The notes: generated from the letters alone by a model not told the origin. Positions 1-11,796 are shown, counted from the first letter of the stretch. The stretch: 64,000 nucleotides of DNA from Castanea sativa (GCF_040712315.1 NC_134017.1:52911136-52975135); one strand, 5' to 3'. A program made the numbers and translations.

Positions 1-308
1 ACACGAAGAACACACGAAGAACACGAAGAACAAAGAATTTCTAACAAGCTCATAGCCAGAGATTCATTGTAATTCCGTTTCAAAGATCTTCGATCCATTC
101 CTCAGCCAAATTGAAGAATATCTTATGTTCAAATCAAAATCACATTACCACAATTCCAATCAATAAATCTTTCAAGGAGATCGAATCAGAGGATCATTCT
201 TTTGTAATTACAGAGAATTGTACCACACATTTATCAATACAAATTCGTATTTGTGAAACTATTTTACTTGTTTGATTTATTTCGAACTAAGAAATTTAGT
301 CGTCTACA
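1..308 (+). mobile_element. Right part of a gypsy LTR (family A), cut by the window edge
   Basis: This stretch aligns almost base for base with the last third of the two LTRs at 37155-38110 and 45617-46550, ending in the same GTCGTCTACA terminus. The next bases do not resemble the primer-binding site that follows the 5' LTR at 38111. It is therefore either the 3' LTR of another family A element or a solo LTR. The rest lies outside the window. Confidence 0.85.
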
Positions 309-2135
309 GGCTTATTGAAATATAATTACAAGTTTGGGTAGCTACTCTGCTGCTGGTGTCAAGAGAAATCAATTAAAAACAAGACCCATAACAATCTAAG
401 AAAAACAAATCCTATAAGAAGTTCAAGGAAATCTAGCAAAGATTAATAAAATGAAATGGGTGTACAAAAATAACAATAATTGAAACAAGATACATAGGAT
501 TGGCATAACAATTTAACGAAAAGAAACCCTTAAAAAAAAGAAGCATACTATATGAGAATACAACACCAATTTCAAGTAAAAACTACCAAAGTAGGGGGGG
601 GGGGGGAATCAAACTCTCTTACTCGTTCAAAAAAAAAATTTAGGAACACAATTTTCATGAAAAATAATGGTTTTATTGTGTCCTTGCACTAATTACACAC
701 TAGCCTACATCAATTCAATTCACAAGCATACCAACACGGCCAAAGCAAACCCAAAACCCCAAAATCCCAAACCAAACACACACAGAAAAAACCCATTCTG
801 AATAAAGAAAGATTCAACGCAAAATACATGAACAAACAAAAAAGGAAAAGACCATTCACTTACCTTACAAGTTGTTCTCTCAATCAAGGTTTTCTCTGTG
901 AGCAAGAGGGAGGCAGTGGAGGCGCAGAGCAAGATAAAGGGTTATCAGTTTTCTCTATGTACAAAGCACTCACCTTTTTTTTTAGTTTTGAGAGACCGCG
1001 TAGACTGAAGGAAAAGGGTGGAGATTGAGTGAGAGAACAGTGGTGAGTATGAAGAGGGTGAGTGAGTGAGAGTGGAGAGGGTGAGAGAGCTGAGGTTCGG
1101 TGTGTGAGAGTGAGAGGGTGGGTGAGAGGGAGAGTGAGTGAGAGTCTGCTGTGTTAGAAAGAGGGGAGAGTATCTGTGCGAGAGGCATTAATTTTGAAAA
1201 AAACCCAAATTGAAATCGAGTCTTACAAACTCGGTTTCCTATTTTTCTACGTGGATCAACCACGTCATACCCAGATGGCCACGTCACATAAATCGAGTCT
1301 CTAAGACTCGATTTCCAGGTGGACGCCACCTGGGAAAAATGCCACATCAAACTGAAAAACCAAGTCTGAAAGATTCGATTTATAGGCCCAAAATCGAGCC
1401 TTTAAGACTCGAGATGTTAGTAAATTATATAGTTTGGCAACCGGGCCTGCTAACTATATAGTTGGAAACTAAGAGTTAATTTGCTATTTTCACCGACTGG
1501 GTGCATATAACAAATGAAATAGGCCTGCAAAATTACAAGAAGCGCCCACTTGGCAAGAGCTCTCTCTTTTGACCCCCAAAAATAAATAAAAAAAAGAAGA
1601 GAGGCAAACTGCAGTAACTCGTTATTTGGCTAGTTTTTGCTTTACCTAGTTATGATTTAAAAAATAACACTTTGCACACATGTGATTAGATTCATTTTCA
1701 CTTTATATAGGTATAATTTAAAAAATAATACTTTGTCCACTTGAGACACCTCCTTTACAAAACCTAATTTTTAGATTTGATTTTGTTATATTTATTTATT
1801 TATTTTTGTTTTGAGAGGAGAGAGACATAAAAAGGTGTCTAAAAATACATTTTTAATCCCTGTTTTTAACAGAAGTGGGTTACTAAACCTTTAATTGAGA
1901 TACTTCAATTAGATAAAGTGTTAAGTTTTAAATCATAGATAAGCAAAATAAAAACGGGTCTAACTACAGGTGAGTTTACTGTAATTTGCTAAAAAAAACA
2001 TATGAAAAAATTGGTAAATTTCATTAACATATGTGAGATTTGGGTTAATACTAACCAGATTCAAAACTTTTCAAGACCAATCAATTTGGTCCTTAAAACC
2101 TATCCAAAAAAAAATTGGTCCTTAAAACCAACTTA
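309..2135. other. No gene seen; AT-rich, GA-rich tract, short G run
   Basis: No coding region can be supported here. A 13-base G run lies at 594-606. A GA/GT-rich purine tract runs over about 1020-1170, and the open frames on both strands there reflect its low complexity. A small set of palindromes at 1213-1413 is listed separately. Confidence 0.6.
1213..1413. repeat. Four short palindromes sharing an AATCGAGTCT core
   Basis: Four near-palindromes at 1213-1237, 1290-1314, 1358-1381 and 1391-1413 each consist of an AATCGAGTCT-like half, a few bases, and its inverse AGACTCGATT. The second is nearly perfect. The spacing is irregular, so this is not a simple tandem repeat. It may be the interior of an unidentified small transposon. 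Confidence 0.55.
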
Positions 2136-2195
2136 GAAACCAAATTAGTTTTTTTTTTTTTTTTTTTTTGTTGAGAAGAAGAAACCAAATTAGTT
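2136..2195 (-). mobile_element. A-tail micro-insertion with 15-bp target duplication
   Basis: GAAACCAAATTAGTT occurs at 2136-2150 and again at 2181-2195. Between the copies are 30 bases made of a T run followed by GTTGAGAAGAA. Read on the minus strand the insert ends in CTCAAC plus poly(A), like the tail of a plant SINE. The call is an extremely 5'-truncated retroposed insert. Confidence 0.7.
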
Positions 2196-2510
2196 AGTTT
2201 TAAAAAGTTTTAAACCTTATCTTTATTAGCCCAAATCTTTAAGTATGTTAAGGAATTTAACGCTAAAGAAATTGACATAGCATAAATGTCATGTTCTGAT
2301 GTTATTTTCTTTTTTATTAACAAGAAAACCCTATCTTTAATACCAAATAAAAAATAAATAGATATCCTACACGAGCCCTTCTATAGTCCATATTGGTGCC
2401 TCATGTGGTTGAGTTAAAATGGAGGATGCATTGCTTTGAGTCATTCTCCAAAATTCTATTTGCTTGTAAGTTGTAACTTGCATTGTGGTCATGTGCAATA
2501 ATTGCCAGGC

Positions 2511-3753
2511 ATCAAGATCTTCTAGATTTCCTAACGTAATTTACTATATAATGTTCTCTTCATCTTGACCATTCATTTTGAAATAAATGGTTGAGATTAT
2601 GTTATATCGTTAATTCACTAATAAAATCCTTAAACAGCAATTATAAACCACATCAGATTTTGAATCTATTAATTCATTTTAGTATTTTTTTTTCAAAGAA
2701 AATAAAACTCAGAATTTTTTTTTTTTTAAGAACAAAAAACACTCAGATCTAAAACATAGAAACTTAGAATTTGCAAATTTCGTCCCCACTTTTGCGGTGC
2801 CAAATTTTGAGAGCAAAGGTTTTCGCGGATCTCTCACTCCATCTCCACCATCGTCATCAACTGCAAAACGCAAGGGAATCAAGTTTGTCCGACCAAGCGT
2901 GAATCCACATTTGACGTCGTAGGGCTAGGGGATTGGAAATTGAAAGAGAGAGAAATAGAGACATAGAGATGACGCCATTAGGTATGTGGTTCCGTGGATA
3001 TAGTGCTAAATGTTCTGAAATTGCCTCCCAAAAACCCAACCCATCGTAAGCCAATCTCTTAGACCCAACTCAGTTGTAATCTTATAAATTCAATCATAAA
3101 CCTTAATAATAATTTGTTTTTAATCCAATAGTAGCCTTTTTCTGTAAGTTTACTTTACTCATTCAAGCCAATTTTAAAAAATTGTCCAGAGCTTTCCTTC
3201 GACAGTGGGAAAAAGAAGAGGTATCTTGAGAGTTTGGCAGTTTGCAATCTATTTTATTTTTAGTTTTTAGTTTTTCTTTTTTGAAAGAAAAAAATCAAAA
3301 ACTAAAATGCATTATTAAGGACTTGTTTGATAACATTGTTTGAACAACAGTTTTCATTATTTAAACAACACAACACATATTTTCACAACACTTTTTCACA
3401 CACAAATATTTTTATGACACTTAAACAACGTTATTAGAACAACATTACCAATGGCCTGAATTTAAGGACTCATTTAGTAAGAGATTTCTAGTAACGTTGT
3501 TTAAATATTATGAAAATATGTATGGGTGAAAAAGTGTTATGAAAATACGTGTACTATTATTTAAACAACGGTCAAACATGCCCTAATAAACTCAAATTTT
3601 GATGTGATTTTTAATTATTGACGTGGCACTGTCATTTTAAGGATTTTATTAATGAATTAATGATATATTCTCAACCATTAATTCAAAATGAATGGTCAAG
3701 ATGAAGAGAACTATATACAGTAGAGTACCCTAAGGAATCCAAAAGATCATGAT
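2511..3753. mobile_element. Non-autonomous TIR transposon with long inverted ends
   Basis: About 160 bases at 2511-2680 reappear inverted at about 3588-3753, sharing the tract that reads TTCTCTTCATCTTGACCATT on the plus strand at the left end. The same ends recur around the element at 16038-17864, so this is a family. The interior has no transposase, and a foldback element sits inside. No clear target duplication was found, so the superfamily is open. Confidence 0.65.
3319..3583. repeat. Foldback MITE nested in the 2511-3753 element
   Basis: The ends begin with GGACTTGTTTGATAAC-like and GGGCATGTTTGACC-like sequence in inverted orientation. The halves are rich in the same AAACAAC/GTTGTTT motifs, so the segment folds on itself. 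It is non-coding. Confidence 0.5.
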
Positions 3754-5004
3754 CAAATGGCTAGAGCTGCTTTATGTAGGGAAACAATTGCATCATAGTT
3801 AAGTTTTATGATTCCCATGGGGGTTTGCTCCATTTCATGCTAGGCTTTGGAGGTAGGGAGTGTGAGCTTTGCTTCTCAACTCTCTTAAACTCTCTTAATC
3901 ATCTAACCAAAGAGCTCTTGACATCAATTGTAATAGAACCTTTTTGTTGAAAAAGTTTTTCGTTTCTAATTGATTTAGGACAAAATCCACTATTTAACTT
4001 TTGGAATTTTTTTTTTTTAGTATTATTATGTAATTTTTGTTATTTTAGGTTTAGGCTTAGGTTATTCATTTCCTTACTTTTAGGTGCTCTTAGTGCTTTT
4101 TAGGTCAAATTTGGTTCCTGTTATGACTAGGTATCAATTAGGACTTATTTTATAATATATTCTCTTATCAATCAAGTTTTACAAAGCCTTTAAATAAGCT
4201 CCTAAGTCTATAAATGTTATTTCAGAGATTATTATTAATAAAAATTTAGACTTTTATATATTGTTTTCTCTGGTGGATTCTAAACTTATCACTTTGTAGA
4301 TTGAAAGAATCCCTCATGAACTTGAGATTTACTATCAGAAACTAACAATTTAGCTTCTATTCTATCAAAGAGAGTATCGTGTGTGCTTTCTTCAGTTTAT
4401 ATACTAATAGTATGGCCGTGCAATGCACGACTTAATTTAAATTTAATTATGAATAAACTGAATTATATTAATAACTAGTGAGTCATTTGAAATTTTAAAT
4501 TTTGGTACAGATCATACATTTATTCTATATTGTAAATTTACTAACAAACTTAAAACCCTAATTCCGCTTGCATGGTTTCCACCAACCAAACAAACGGACT
4601 TAATAAAAAAAAATCAAATTAATAACTCAAACTTTGCAACCAAAAAATAATAATAAACAGAAAGAAAGAGAAAAGTAGATAAGATTTTATCAATCAAATT
4701 TACAGAGTATCCTTAGATGAAAGGAGTTCATAACAATTTTCTATTCCAAAGGTACTGTTACTTCTCTTAGCATGTACTCCATTCCAAGAACCAAGTGAGT
4801 AAGGTTTAGAGGGTGAGTTTATAAGATTTCTGTAGTGATGGAAAAGATAGATTTGGAAACCTTTTAAGGTTATTTGCTGTTACAGAGCTAATTCATTTTG
4901 TCTTTAGAAGACGAATGGACGTGTACTATAATATTATTATATCATTTTGGCAATTTTTTTTTACGTCTGATAGCCATTCAAATATAGATATATTTTTTTG
5001 CTAA
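3754..5004. other. No gene seen; possible decayed Helitron end near 4411-4430
   Basis: AT-rich non-coding sequence. At 4413-4429 a GCCGTGCAATGCACGAC hairpin is followed by AT-rich sequence. Read on the minus strand it resembles the 3' terminal hairpin of plant Helitrons, with an imperfect CTAT in place of the usual CTRR end. The other end was not found. Confidence 0.35.
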
Positions 5005-5120
5005 AGGTCTTGTAGCTGAATTGACACCTCCCCATATGCAAAGTGTTTGGAGGTCTAGGGGGGAAAGAGTTCAAGCTGCCGGGTTAGCAACATGTTGTAA
5101 TTATTTCTCAAAAAAAAAAA
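5005..5120 (+). mobile_element. SINE-like element with tRNA-type promoter and A tail
   Basis: The segment starts with a box-A-like TAGCTGAATTGACAC, followed about 65 bases later by a box-B-like GAGTTCAAGCTG. It ends TTTCTCA plus ten A residues. This is the layout of a plant tRNA-derived SINE. RNA polymerase III would transcribe such an element, and a partner LINE would supply reverse transcriptase. Target duplications are not clear. Confidence 0.55.
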
Positions 5121-5381
5121 TACATATATTTTTTAACAGTACTATTAAATATATTCTTAAGACTTAACTTTTTTTTGAGGGGGAGGGGGAAGATAATACT
5201 TTAATTTTTTATTTATTAAGTTTTTGAGAAGGATTATTAACTTGATTTATAGTAAGGTTATTTAAAATACTATTAAATTCTATCAATTCTTTTGTAAGAA
5301 AACTAAGAGGTAGAGGAGGAGTCATTTTAATCACACTTTTATATAATTTAATTTTAATTTTGCAAGATTTCTCTCTATTCA

Positions 5382-5422
5382 GATTCTTCACCTGTTTCTA
5401 AAAAAAAAATGATTCTTCACCT
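5382..5422 (+). mobile_element. A-tail micro-insertion with 12-bp target duplication
   Basis: GATTCTTCACCT at 5382-5393 is repeated at 5411-5422, and the 17 bases between are GTTTCT plus an A run. This is the same pattern as at 2136-2195. Confidence 0.65.
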
Positions 5423-5679
5423 AAACTTTTTTTTTACATCAAATTCAATGTTTACTTAAATTTGCATTTTTCGGAACATGCCTTTTAGGTTACTAAGGGA
5501 AAAAAAGAGAGGAAAAACTGATGGAGTATTTAAAGGAGATTGTAGTAGATAATTCATAAAATGTGGAATTTATAGTGCACATTTGAGGTTCTTATTTATT
5601 TATTGGTGACACATAGCAAGAAGATTGACATGTACCAATAGTTGTTTATCAATTGGCATTTGTAGAGATTTAATTTTTA

Positions 5680-6739
5680 GGCAAAACTGCACAATTGGTC
5701 CCTGAAGTTTACCCTGTGTGCGCAATTGGTCTCTCAAGTTTGAAGCGAGCATAATTAGCCCCTTAAGTTTTAAAACTAAATTGTATTGGTCATTTTACTA
5801 ATTGCTGTTAACGGTATTATTTACGTGGCTAACGGAACAATGACTTGGCATTTTTTTAATGACGTGGAATGTTTTTAATTAAAAAATTAATTTCCACAAA
5901 TCCCTAGCCACCGCCGAAGGAGACCAAACCCAAGCCTAGCACTCGTATCATCCCACCTTCAACTACAATGAGTCACAACACTGCTCCATTGCTAGGCATA
6001 CCACAGATGAGTCCTCAACCTCTCTCTGTCAACGCTGCTCCATTGCCGCAGAAGAGTCCTATGCCTCCCTCTGTCAACACTGCTCCATTGCTAGGCACAC
6101 CGCAGAAGAGTCCTCTACCTCCCTTTGTGTCTAACAGGGGTACTTCCATCCCCTAGCCCTGATGAAAAAAATGTGTGTACACCTTTTCTCTATCTAAGAA
6201 TTAGCACTAGCAGATGAGAATAATTTTGTTTAGAAGTTGTTGCGTTTGGATTTTAAATCTATAAATTTCAAAATTCTTTGTTTGGATGGTAAGGTTTCTA
6301 AGATTCCATGGGTTATTTATGCACCATAGTATGTTGTATGGATTACATATTTACATCTTTGATAATGTGAATTTGCGTTTATCTTGAATTCTCAGCTGAT
6401 GGGTATATGTGCTTGGAAACTGTATGTGCCATATCACCAATCACAGTGTCGGCGAAAGAAACACCCTCAGAGCCTGAGAGCTTTTGTTTGCCTTTTCAAT
6501 TTCATCTAATGTGTAAATTGTTTTTTTTTTTAATTTTTAATTAAAAACATTTCCCATCATCAAAAAAATGCCAAGTCATTGTTTCGTTAGCCACGTAAGT
6601 AACACCGTTAACAGCAGTTAGTAAAAGAACTAATACAACTCAGTTTCAAAACTTAAGGGACTAATTGTGCTCGCTTCAAACTTGAGGGACCAATTGCGCA
6701 CATAGAGTAAACTTCAGGAACCAATAGTGCAGTTTCGCC
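5680..6739. mobile_element. Non-autonomous Mutator-like element (MULE), 9-bp target duplication
   Basis: Inverted ends of roughly 215 bp (about 5680-5895 and 6528-6739) start GGCAAAACTGCAC and end GTGCAGTTTCGCC. They are flanked by the perfect 9-bp duplication TAATTTTTA at 5671-5679 and 6740-6748. Long inverted ends plus a 9-bp duplication are diagnostic of Mutator-like elements. The roughly 630-bp interior encodes no transposase. It carries proline-rich open sequence and may be captured host DNA (Pack-MULE type). Confidence 0.9.
5968..6156 (+). CDS. Small Pro/Ser-rich ORF inside the MULE, function unknown
   Basis: A 62-residue frame rich in Pro, Ser and Leu contains an internal repeat of roughly 20 residues built on NTAPLLGTPQKSPLPP and its variants, present about three times. 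I do not recognise it. It lies between the MULE's inverted ends, so it could be a captured fragment of a host proline-rich gene or chance open sequence kept open by the internal repetition. No promoter or splice sites are evident. Further right in the same interior (about 6380-6480), the minus strand also has a short open stretch. Expression is unsupported. Confidence 0.2.
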   Translation: MSHNTAPLLGIPQMSPQPLSVNAAPLPQKSPMPPSVNTAPLLGTPQKSPLPPFVSNRGTSIP

Positions 6740-6748
6740 TAATTTTTA

Positions 6749-7765
6749 TACACACATAACTATTGTCCTAAGAGCACTCATTAGCATAACCCTATGTATA
6801 ATATTATAGATAGATAAAATTTAGATTTGAAGCAGAAATTTACCGAGTGTTGGGTAGCGGAAGTCATAGTCCTTTAAGATGCATTCAGGAGAGTCATATA
6901 TTCGATGCACGCTTCTTGCTAACTATGAGACCCCACGTTTCCTTATCCTTAAATTTTGAAACATTTAAATTGATAACATGGAGCATGTGATTTCTTTGCA
7001 AGGTTTAGTACTTGTCATGTTAGTTAAAAGCCCAAGCCATTTAAACTTTAAATGCCTAAGAAATAAGCTATATAGGGTTAGAAAGGTTAGCCCAAACAAA
7101 AAGGGTAAGAAAGAGTCACGTTAGGAGAGATGTATTGGATGTGGAGAATTAAGGGTTTTTACATGTTAAAATAAAAAATAAATAAAAAAAAGTGAGAGTG
7201 AGGAGAAAATTAAGCTATGATTATGTTTTACATTAGAATAATAAAGTGAAGCAGATTTTGGGATTGACCTTAAAGCATTCAGAGTAGTTGATAGTTTCAT
7301 TTAAAAAAAAAGGGGGGGGGGGGGGGGGGGGGGGGGTGCATTGATGATTATGAACAAGATCCATAGAGTACCGTAGCTAGTCAATTTCATAGTAACCCAA
7401 CCAAGTTAGGCCAATAATCCGGTGAACCAATATTTAGGTTGGTTCAGTTGTTTAATTGGACCATTTATGCAATTGAAAGGGTAAAGCCCAACCGATTTTT
7501 TGCAATTTGGACTAGTTGTTGTGGTCATCTAATTTTTTAATTTTGAATAAAATTACCTTTATGGGTTCATGGAAGTACCATTTTTTGAATTGGAATTGTA
7601 ATAACACGAAATATTTTTTAGGTGGGATGCACTAAACTTAGATTCAATTATGGAATGAGTGTGAGGAAACAAGAACATGTTTGTTGTGGTATGCTGCTAT
7701 CTTATTAAATGGATGCAGAAGAATAACAAATAAAAGGGAAAGTGTAGCTAGATCCTCTACATTTA
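6749..7765. other. Non-coding; local repeat copy and a 25-base G run
   Basis: About 6835-7190 is a diverged direct copy of 20395-20870, with shared stretches around TGTTGGGTAGC, catttaaa-ctgat and gtgattt-tttgcaa. A run of 25 G residues at 7312-7336 directly follows an A run. No gene is seen. Confidence 0.55.
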
Positions 7766-8012
7766 GTGTACGTTTGGGTAGAAATTATTTCTACCCACAT
7801 CTGTGTTTCAAGCGTTTTGTGGTTTCAACCCTCTTTTTTTTTTTTTTTTTCCTGAAATGCGCACTGTCCACTGTTCATTGGCCATGAATAGTGATTTTAG
7901 GCTAATGAACAATGATTTTAGGTGTGAACAGTGTTTTTTACAATTAACAAATTATTTTGTTACAGTGTTTTTCAATTTTAGTTTTCAGTTTTCAACTGTA
8001 TTCAAACGGACC
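7766..8012 (-). mobile_element. Tourist-like MITE, diverged copy
   Basis: Inverted ends GTGTACGTTTGGGTA and, on the minus strand, GGTCCGTTTGAATAC enclose a T-rich interior with repeated AACAGT motifs. The same pattern defines the copies at 21872, 34575, 63131 and 63669. TTA flanks both ends, matching the 3-bp duplications of PIF/Harbinger-type MITEs. Confidence 0.6.
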
Positions 8013-8385
8013 TTTAGTAAAGGAAATCAACTCCACCCACAAAGCCCATCTCTAGGCATAGGAATTGATTATCCCTCCAAAAAAAAAAAAAATACTACTT
8101 TCAGTTTGATTTCCTCAACTTCCTTCTTTTTAATGATCAACTTTGATTCTGCCTTAAGGCAGGTCTAGCAGTAGTTATTTTTGCAACCACAGATAGGAGA
8201 TTATTTTTGTGTGGACTGAGGAGGATATAGCACTAATGATCCCCTGTTTGCAAGAGCCAAGGCAGCCCTTTTAGCGATTCAGAAAGTCACAAGCTATGTA
8301 ATTCACCCAATTCAATCCAGCACTAGTAGTCCTCATTCATCCATTGAAACTATTGTATTGGATATTAAGACCTTTTTATTTTTAT

Positions 8386-8667
8386 GCTCAAAGTAGAAAG
8401 CTTGCCATGTTGTTTGTGTCTTTATTTGCCAGTAGATTTTTTTTTTTTTTTTGGTTTATTTAGGCTTATAAGTTATGACCATACTTTAAAGTAATCAACT
8501 TTTAAAAATGAGTAACAATAGCAAAGTGCTCAAAGTAGAAAGCTTGCCATGTTGTTTGTGTCTCTATTTGCCAGTAGATTTTTTTTTTTTTTGGTTTATT
8601 TAGGCTTATAAGTTATGACCATACTTTAAAGTAATCAACTTTTAAAAATGAGTAACAATAGCAAAGT
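8386..8667 (+). repeat. Recent tandem duplication of a ~142-bp unit
   Basis: Units 8386-8527 and 8528-8667 both begin GCTCAAAGTAGAAAGC or nearly so and share a TTATTTGCCAGTAGA motif, a T run and CAATAGCAAAGT. They differ mainly in T-run length and one substitution. This is a young, simple duplication of non-coding DNA. Confidence 0.85.
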
Positions 8668-8786
8668 GCTCATCCAAATGCACACTTAAGAGAAGCTAAT
8701 GAGTTTGTCCATTCGTTAGTTAAGAGAGCTTGTTTTGTTAATCTTTTTGGATTATCATCCTCAGCAGAACCGAAGCCTTAGGGAAA

Positions 8787-9560
8787 TTTGAAGACATTGA
8801 TTGGAACATATGCGGCATAATTGATGATGCCAAATCTCTGCTTCACTCCTTCATTGCTTCGGATTTTGTTCATATCCATTATCCATAGAGAAACTAATTT
8901 TTGTGTGCATATTTTGGAGCTGGTGCCTCTGATTTTGATGGGCCAATCTCCATTTCATCTATTCCAAAATGGTTGTTTGTAAACGGAGATGGTTTTGGTT
9001 GTTGGTCCTTCTTCAGCTCTCTATGATTCAGACAAATTACCGTTATGGTGAAAATGTTGTTTTTGTTTCTAACCTATAGATAAATTTCATTTTTGTCTCT
9101 AAATTTTGACACATCTTATACTAGGTCCTTCCAAGCACTAACAATACTTTTTATTCTATCTGGGCATCTGGCTACATCTGGGACTAAAAAATTGGTCACA
9201 CGCATTGCTAAATGTTAGGATTAGGCAAACACACAGAGAAGTCCCCCTTCGTTGTTTTTATCCTTCTTTCATTTCATGTTTTTGCTTCTTTTTCTATGTT
9301 TTTGTTTCTTTTTCTATATTTTTTACTGTTTTATTCAGTTAGGGTGTTCCATGTTTTTAACGTAACATTTATAGAATTTTGCTAACTAGAACATTGACCT
9401 TTCACACCGATAAATCTCTACTAATAAGTTAGTGCGAAAAATGATAAATAAGTAGTAATTATTTTAAATCAATGATTAAAAAAAATGATTTTAGAATTTC
9501 CGTTCAAAACTCATTATAAATATTCTTCTTTCATGAATTTTTATATAAACATTTAAATTT
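8787..9560. repeat. Dispersed block, copy 1 (paralogous to 15197-16010)
   Basis: The block aligns collinearly with 15197-16010, from GAAGACATTGATTGGAAC through the paired CTTCACTCC and CCAATCTCCAT segments to the ACCTTTCACA tail. In copy 2 the left edge overlaps a decayed RNase H coding fragment read on the minus strand. Copy 1 is too broken to show a frame. Confidence 0.7.
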
Positions 9561-9612
9561 AAGTTATTTACATACACATTTATCCATTTAGTTTTTTTTT
9601 TATAATATTTCT

Positions 9613-10344
9613 TGTAAGGACACAATTCAAATTCCCAAACCACGACTGAGAGGAAAATGGGCTTGAAAGGCCTTTCTTCACAATGAATTTGTAGATGATG
9701 GGTTTGTAATTTAGATTTCAAGGATGGCTTAGACAATTACAAAAAGAACGGGCTTTGGGCCCAATGGAACAAAACAAAGAATCGTTTGCAAAGAGTAAGA
9801 CTGAGAATTCCTCCTCGGACAGTTTTCGAGGATAGTTTCTAATAGTATTTCTCAAGTTTGGATACAAATATTGATTATCATACACTTTTTCTTTCTCAAA
9901 AAGCCTTCCTTTCTTCGTATGCCTTCCCTCCTATTTATACCCCTCCTCTTCTCTTCATCATCTTCCACTTTATGGCTGCAACCCTGATTTTTGGATACTT
10001 GTCACATCCATTCTTCCCTAAAGCCCGCTGGGATTTGGGACCAAGTTCCAAGCTCTATGCTCAGGTCCCATCCTTCCATCTATACTCTCAGCGTATCAAT
10101 TACAGAGTCTTTAATATATGGGCGGTGGTAGCAGCTTTACTTTAGACATTCCACCGCTCTTTCTACTGTCCTCCACGTATACTGTGTATCCTCGGCTTAA
10201 CATTCCGAGGACAAATCTACTCCTCGGACGGTATGGGACACTTAAATACTCCACGATCATTTTGATGTTTTCGGATTTGGGTTTCTAGCCCAAAAGACCT
10301 CGTTGGGCCGTCCTTCATAAATTACTGGGCCCAATACCCCTACA
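9613..10344 (+). mobile_element. Solo LTR, 732 bp, with TTTCT target duplication
   Basis: The segment begins TGTAAGGACACAATTC and ends CCCCTACA. It is bounded by TTTCT at 9608-9612 and 10345-10349. TG...CA ends plus a perfect 5-bp duplication define a solo LTR left by LTR-LTR recombination. A TATA-like CTATTTATACC at about 9930 suggests plus orientation. It carries several TCCTCGGAC motifs, as does the solo LTR at 18318. No internal retroviral genes remain. Confidence 0.88.
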
Positions 10345-10420
10345 TTTCTATAGATTATTAGTAATTGATTTTAGTGAGTTGAATTATGTATAAGCATATG
10401 TTTAATATTTATGTTTATAT

Positions 10421-10424
<4 letters not shown>

Positions 10425-10504
<80 letters not shown>
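10425..10504. repeat. (AT)40 microsatellite
   Basis: Eighty bases of uninterrupted AT. Open frames on both strands here encode only Tyr-Ile and are meaningless. Confidence 0.95.
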
Positions 10505-10506
<2 letters not shown>

Positions 10507-10691
10507 TTGGCCGTGTGCCTCGGCCTTGGTTGCCTACCCATGGGGGCTACCTTGGCCTTGGCTATTGCATGCCCTAGCCTTGGCAACTCCCATGGGCTAG
10601 CAATCAAGCCCTAGGCACGCAACTAAAGTCATGGCATGCCCTTAGGAGGGTGTTGCTGCCAAACCCAGGTAGCCTCTATTTGTAATAAGAT

Positions 10692-10797
10692 ATTAATGCT
10701 TGTTTCTTTTTTTTCTTTTTTTGATAAACAACATTAATGCTTAATTCTTGTTCAAGTTTTTTTTTTTTTTTTTTTTGCATTTTTTCTTGTTCAAGTT
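10692..10797 (-). mobile_element. Two adjacent T-run micro-insertions with target duplications
   Basis: ATTAATGCTT at 10692-10701 and 10733-10742 brackets a T-rich 31-base insert ending GATAAACAAC. TTCTTGTTCAAGTT at 10745-10758 and 10784-10797 brackets a 25-base T-rich insert. Both read as A-tailed inserts on the minus strand. Confidence 0.65.
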
Positions 10798-11049
10798 CGC
10801 CAAAGCACTCACGTCCAAAAACTCAGATGAGAGAAAGCTAACAATTACACTATGCATGCAACATGATGAAGCAAGGAGCAAAATGTAGCTAATTCCCATG
10901 ATTAATTGTATGAAGTGATGTGCACTTAAAAACTAAGTAAATTAATATATAATAACTCTTTACAACTTTTACAAAAGACAAAATTGCTCAAAAAACTGTA
11001 GAAACTAACCAATCAACAAAAAATTTCATGTCTTTTTATTTATTTTTCC

Positions 11050-11290
11050 TCTTCACAATTATAGGATTTTGCAATTAAAGCATTGACCTTTCACATTAAT
11101 ATACCACACTAACAATTATACTAATGATTTAGTGCGAAAGAGAAAATAAGTAGTAGTAGTTTAAATCAACGATAAAAAAAAATAGAAAATAAAAAAAGTA
11201 TAGAGTTATATGTCAAAACTCATTATATTTGTTATTCTTGGTGAATTTTTGTATATAAACATTTAAATTTAACCATCATCCGAAGAATAT
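11050..11290. repeat. Copy of a local dispersed repeat (CATTGACCTTTCACA family)
   Basis: This stretch shares CATTGACCTTTCACA, TTTAGTGCGAAAGAG, AATAAGTAGTAGTA and CATTTAAATTTAA with copies near 9350-9560, 15855-16010, 19035-19275, 19930-20110 and 22770-22835. A fragment also lies near 46880. It is non-coding. Confidence 0.65.
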
Positions 11291-11334
11291 TAGGCAATTT
11301 TCGGTGTCATCTTCATTTATAGAATTAGCAGAGT

Positions 11335-11796
11335 CAGGGACGGAACCAGGATTCATACCCGAGGGGGGCCAAAGCTTAAAACCAAAAAAAAAAAAATTAT
11401 GAAAATAAAAACTAACATCTATTTCATATTCAACAAAATATTACATACAAAATAAATATTTCTTAAACATTTCATATTATAAAACACATCAACAAAGTAT
11501 AACATATAAAATAAATGTTTCTTATTTTGTGCACGATTTTTGTTTAGTCCATATTTATTTTTTTATTTTGTTTTTGTAGTTAAAGGGGCATGAATTTTGT
11601 TTATTTATTTCTTTTCTTGTAAGTCAATATCTAAATATTTTAGAGAATGAGAGACAAAAAAAAATATATATATATATATATAAATACTTAAGGGCAAACT
11701 TTAATTTTTTGTATACCAATTTTTTTTTTAATGGGGGTGGGTTGGGGGGGGGGGGGGGGCATGGCCCCCCTCTGCCCTTATGTAGGTTCGCCCCTG
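11335..11796. mobile_element. hAT-type MITE with 8-bp target duplication
   Basis: The ends CAGGGACGGAACC and, inverted, CAGGGGCGAACC are flanked by AGCAGAGT (11327-11334) and AGCAAAGT (11797-11804), an 8-bp duplication with one mismatch. Ends of this form and 8-bp duplications fit hAT. There is no transposase, and the interior is AT-rich with a long G run near the right end. It is related to 16776-17701. Confidence 0.75.

Noticed and set aside
982..1350. 122-residue minus-strand ORF rich in Ser-Leu-His
   Set aside because: It reflects the GA/GT-rich tract at about 1020-1170 and the palindromes beside it.
10371..10614. ORFs on both strands with Tyr-Ile repeats
   Set aside because: Translation of an (AT)40 microsatellite.
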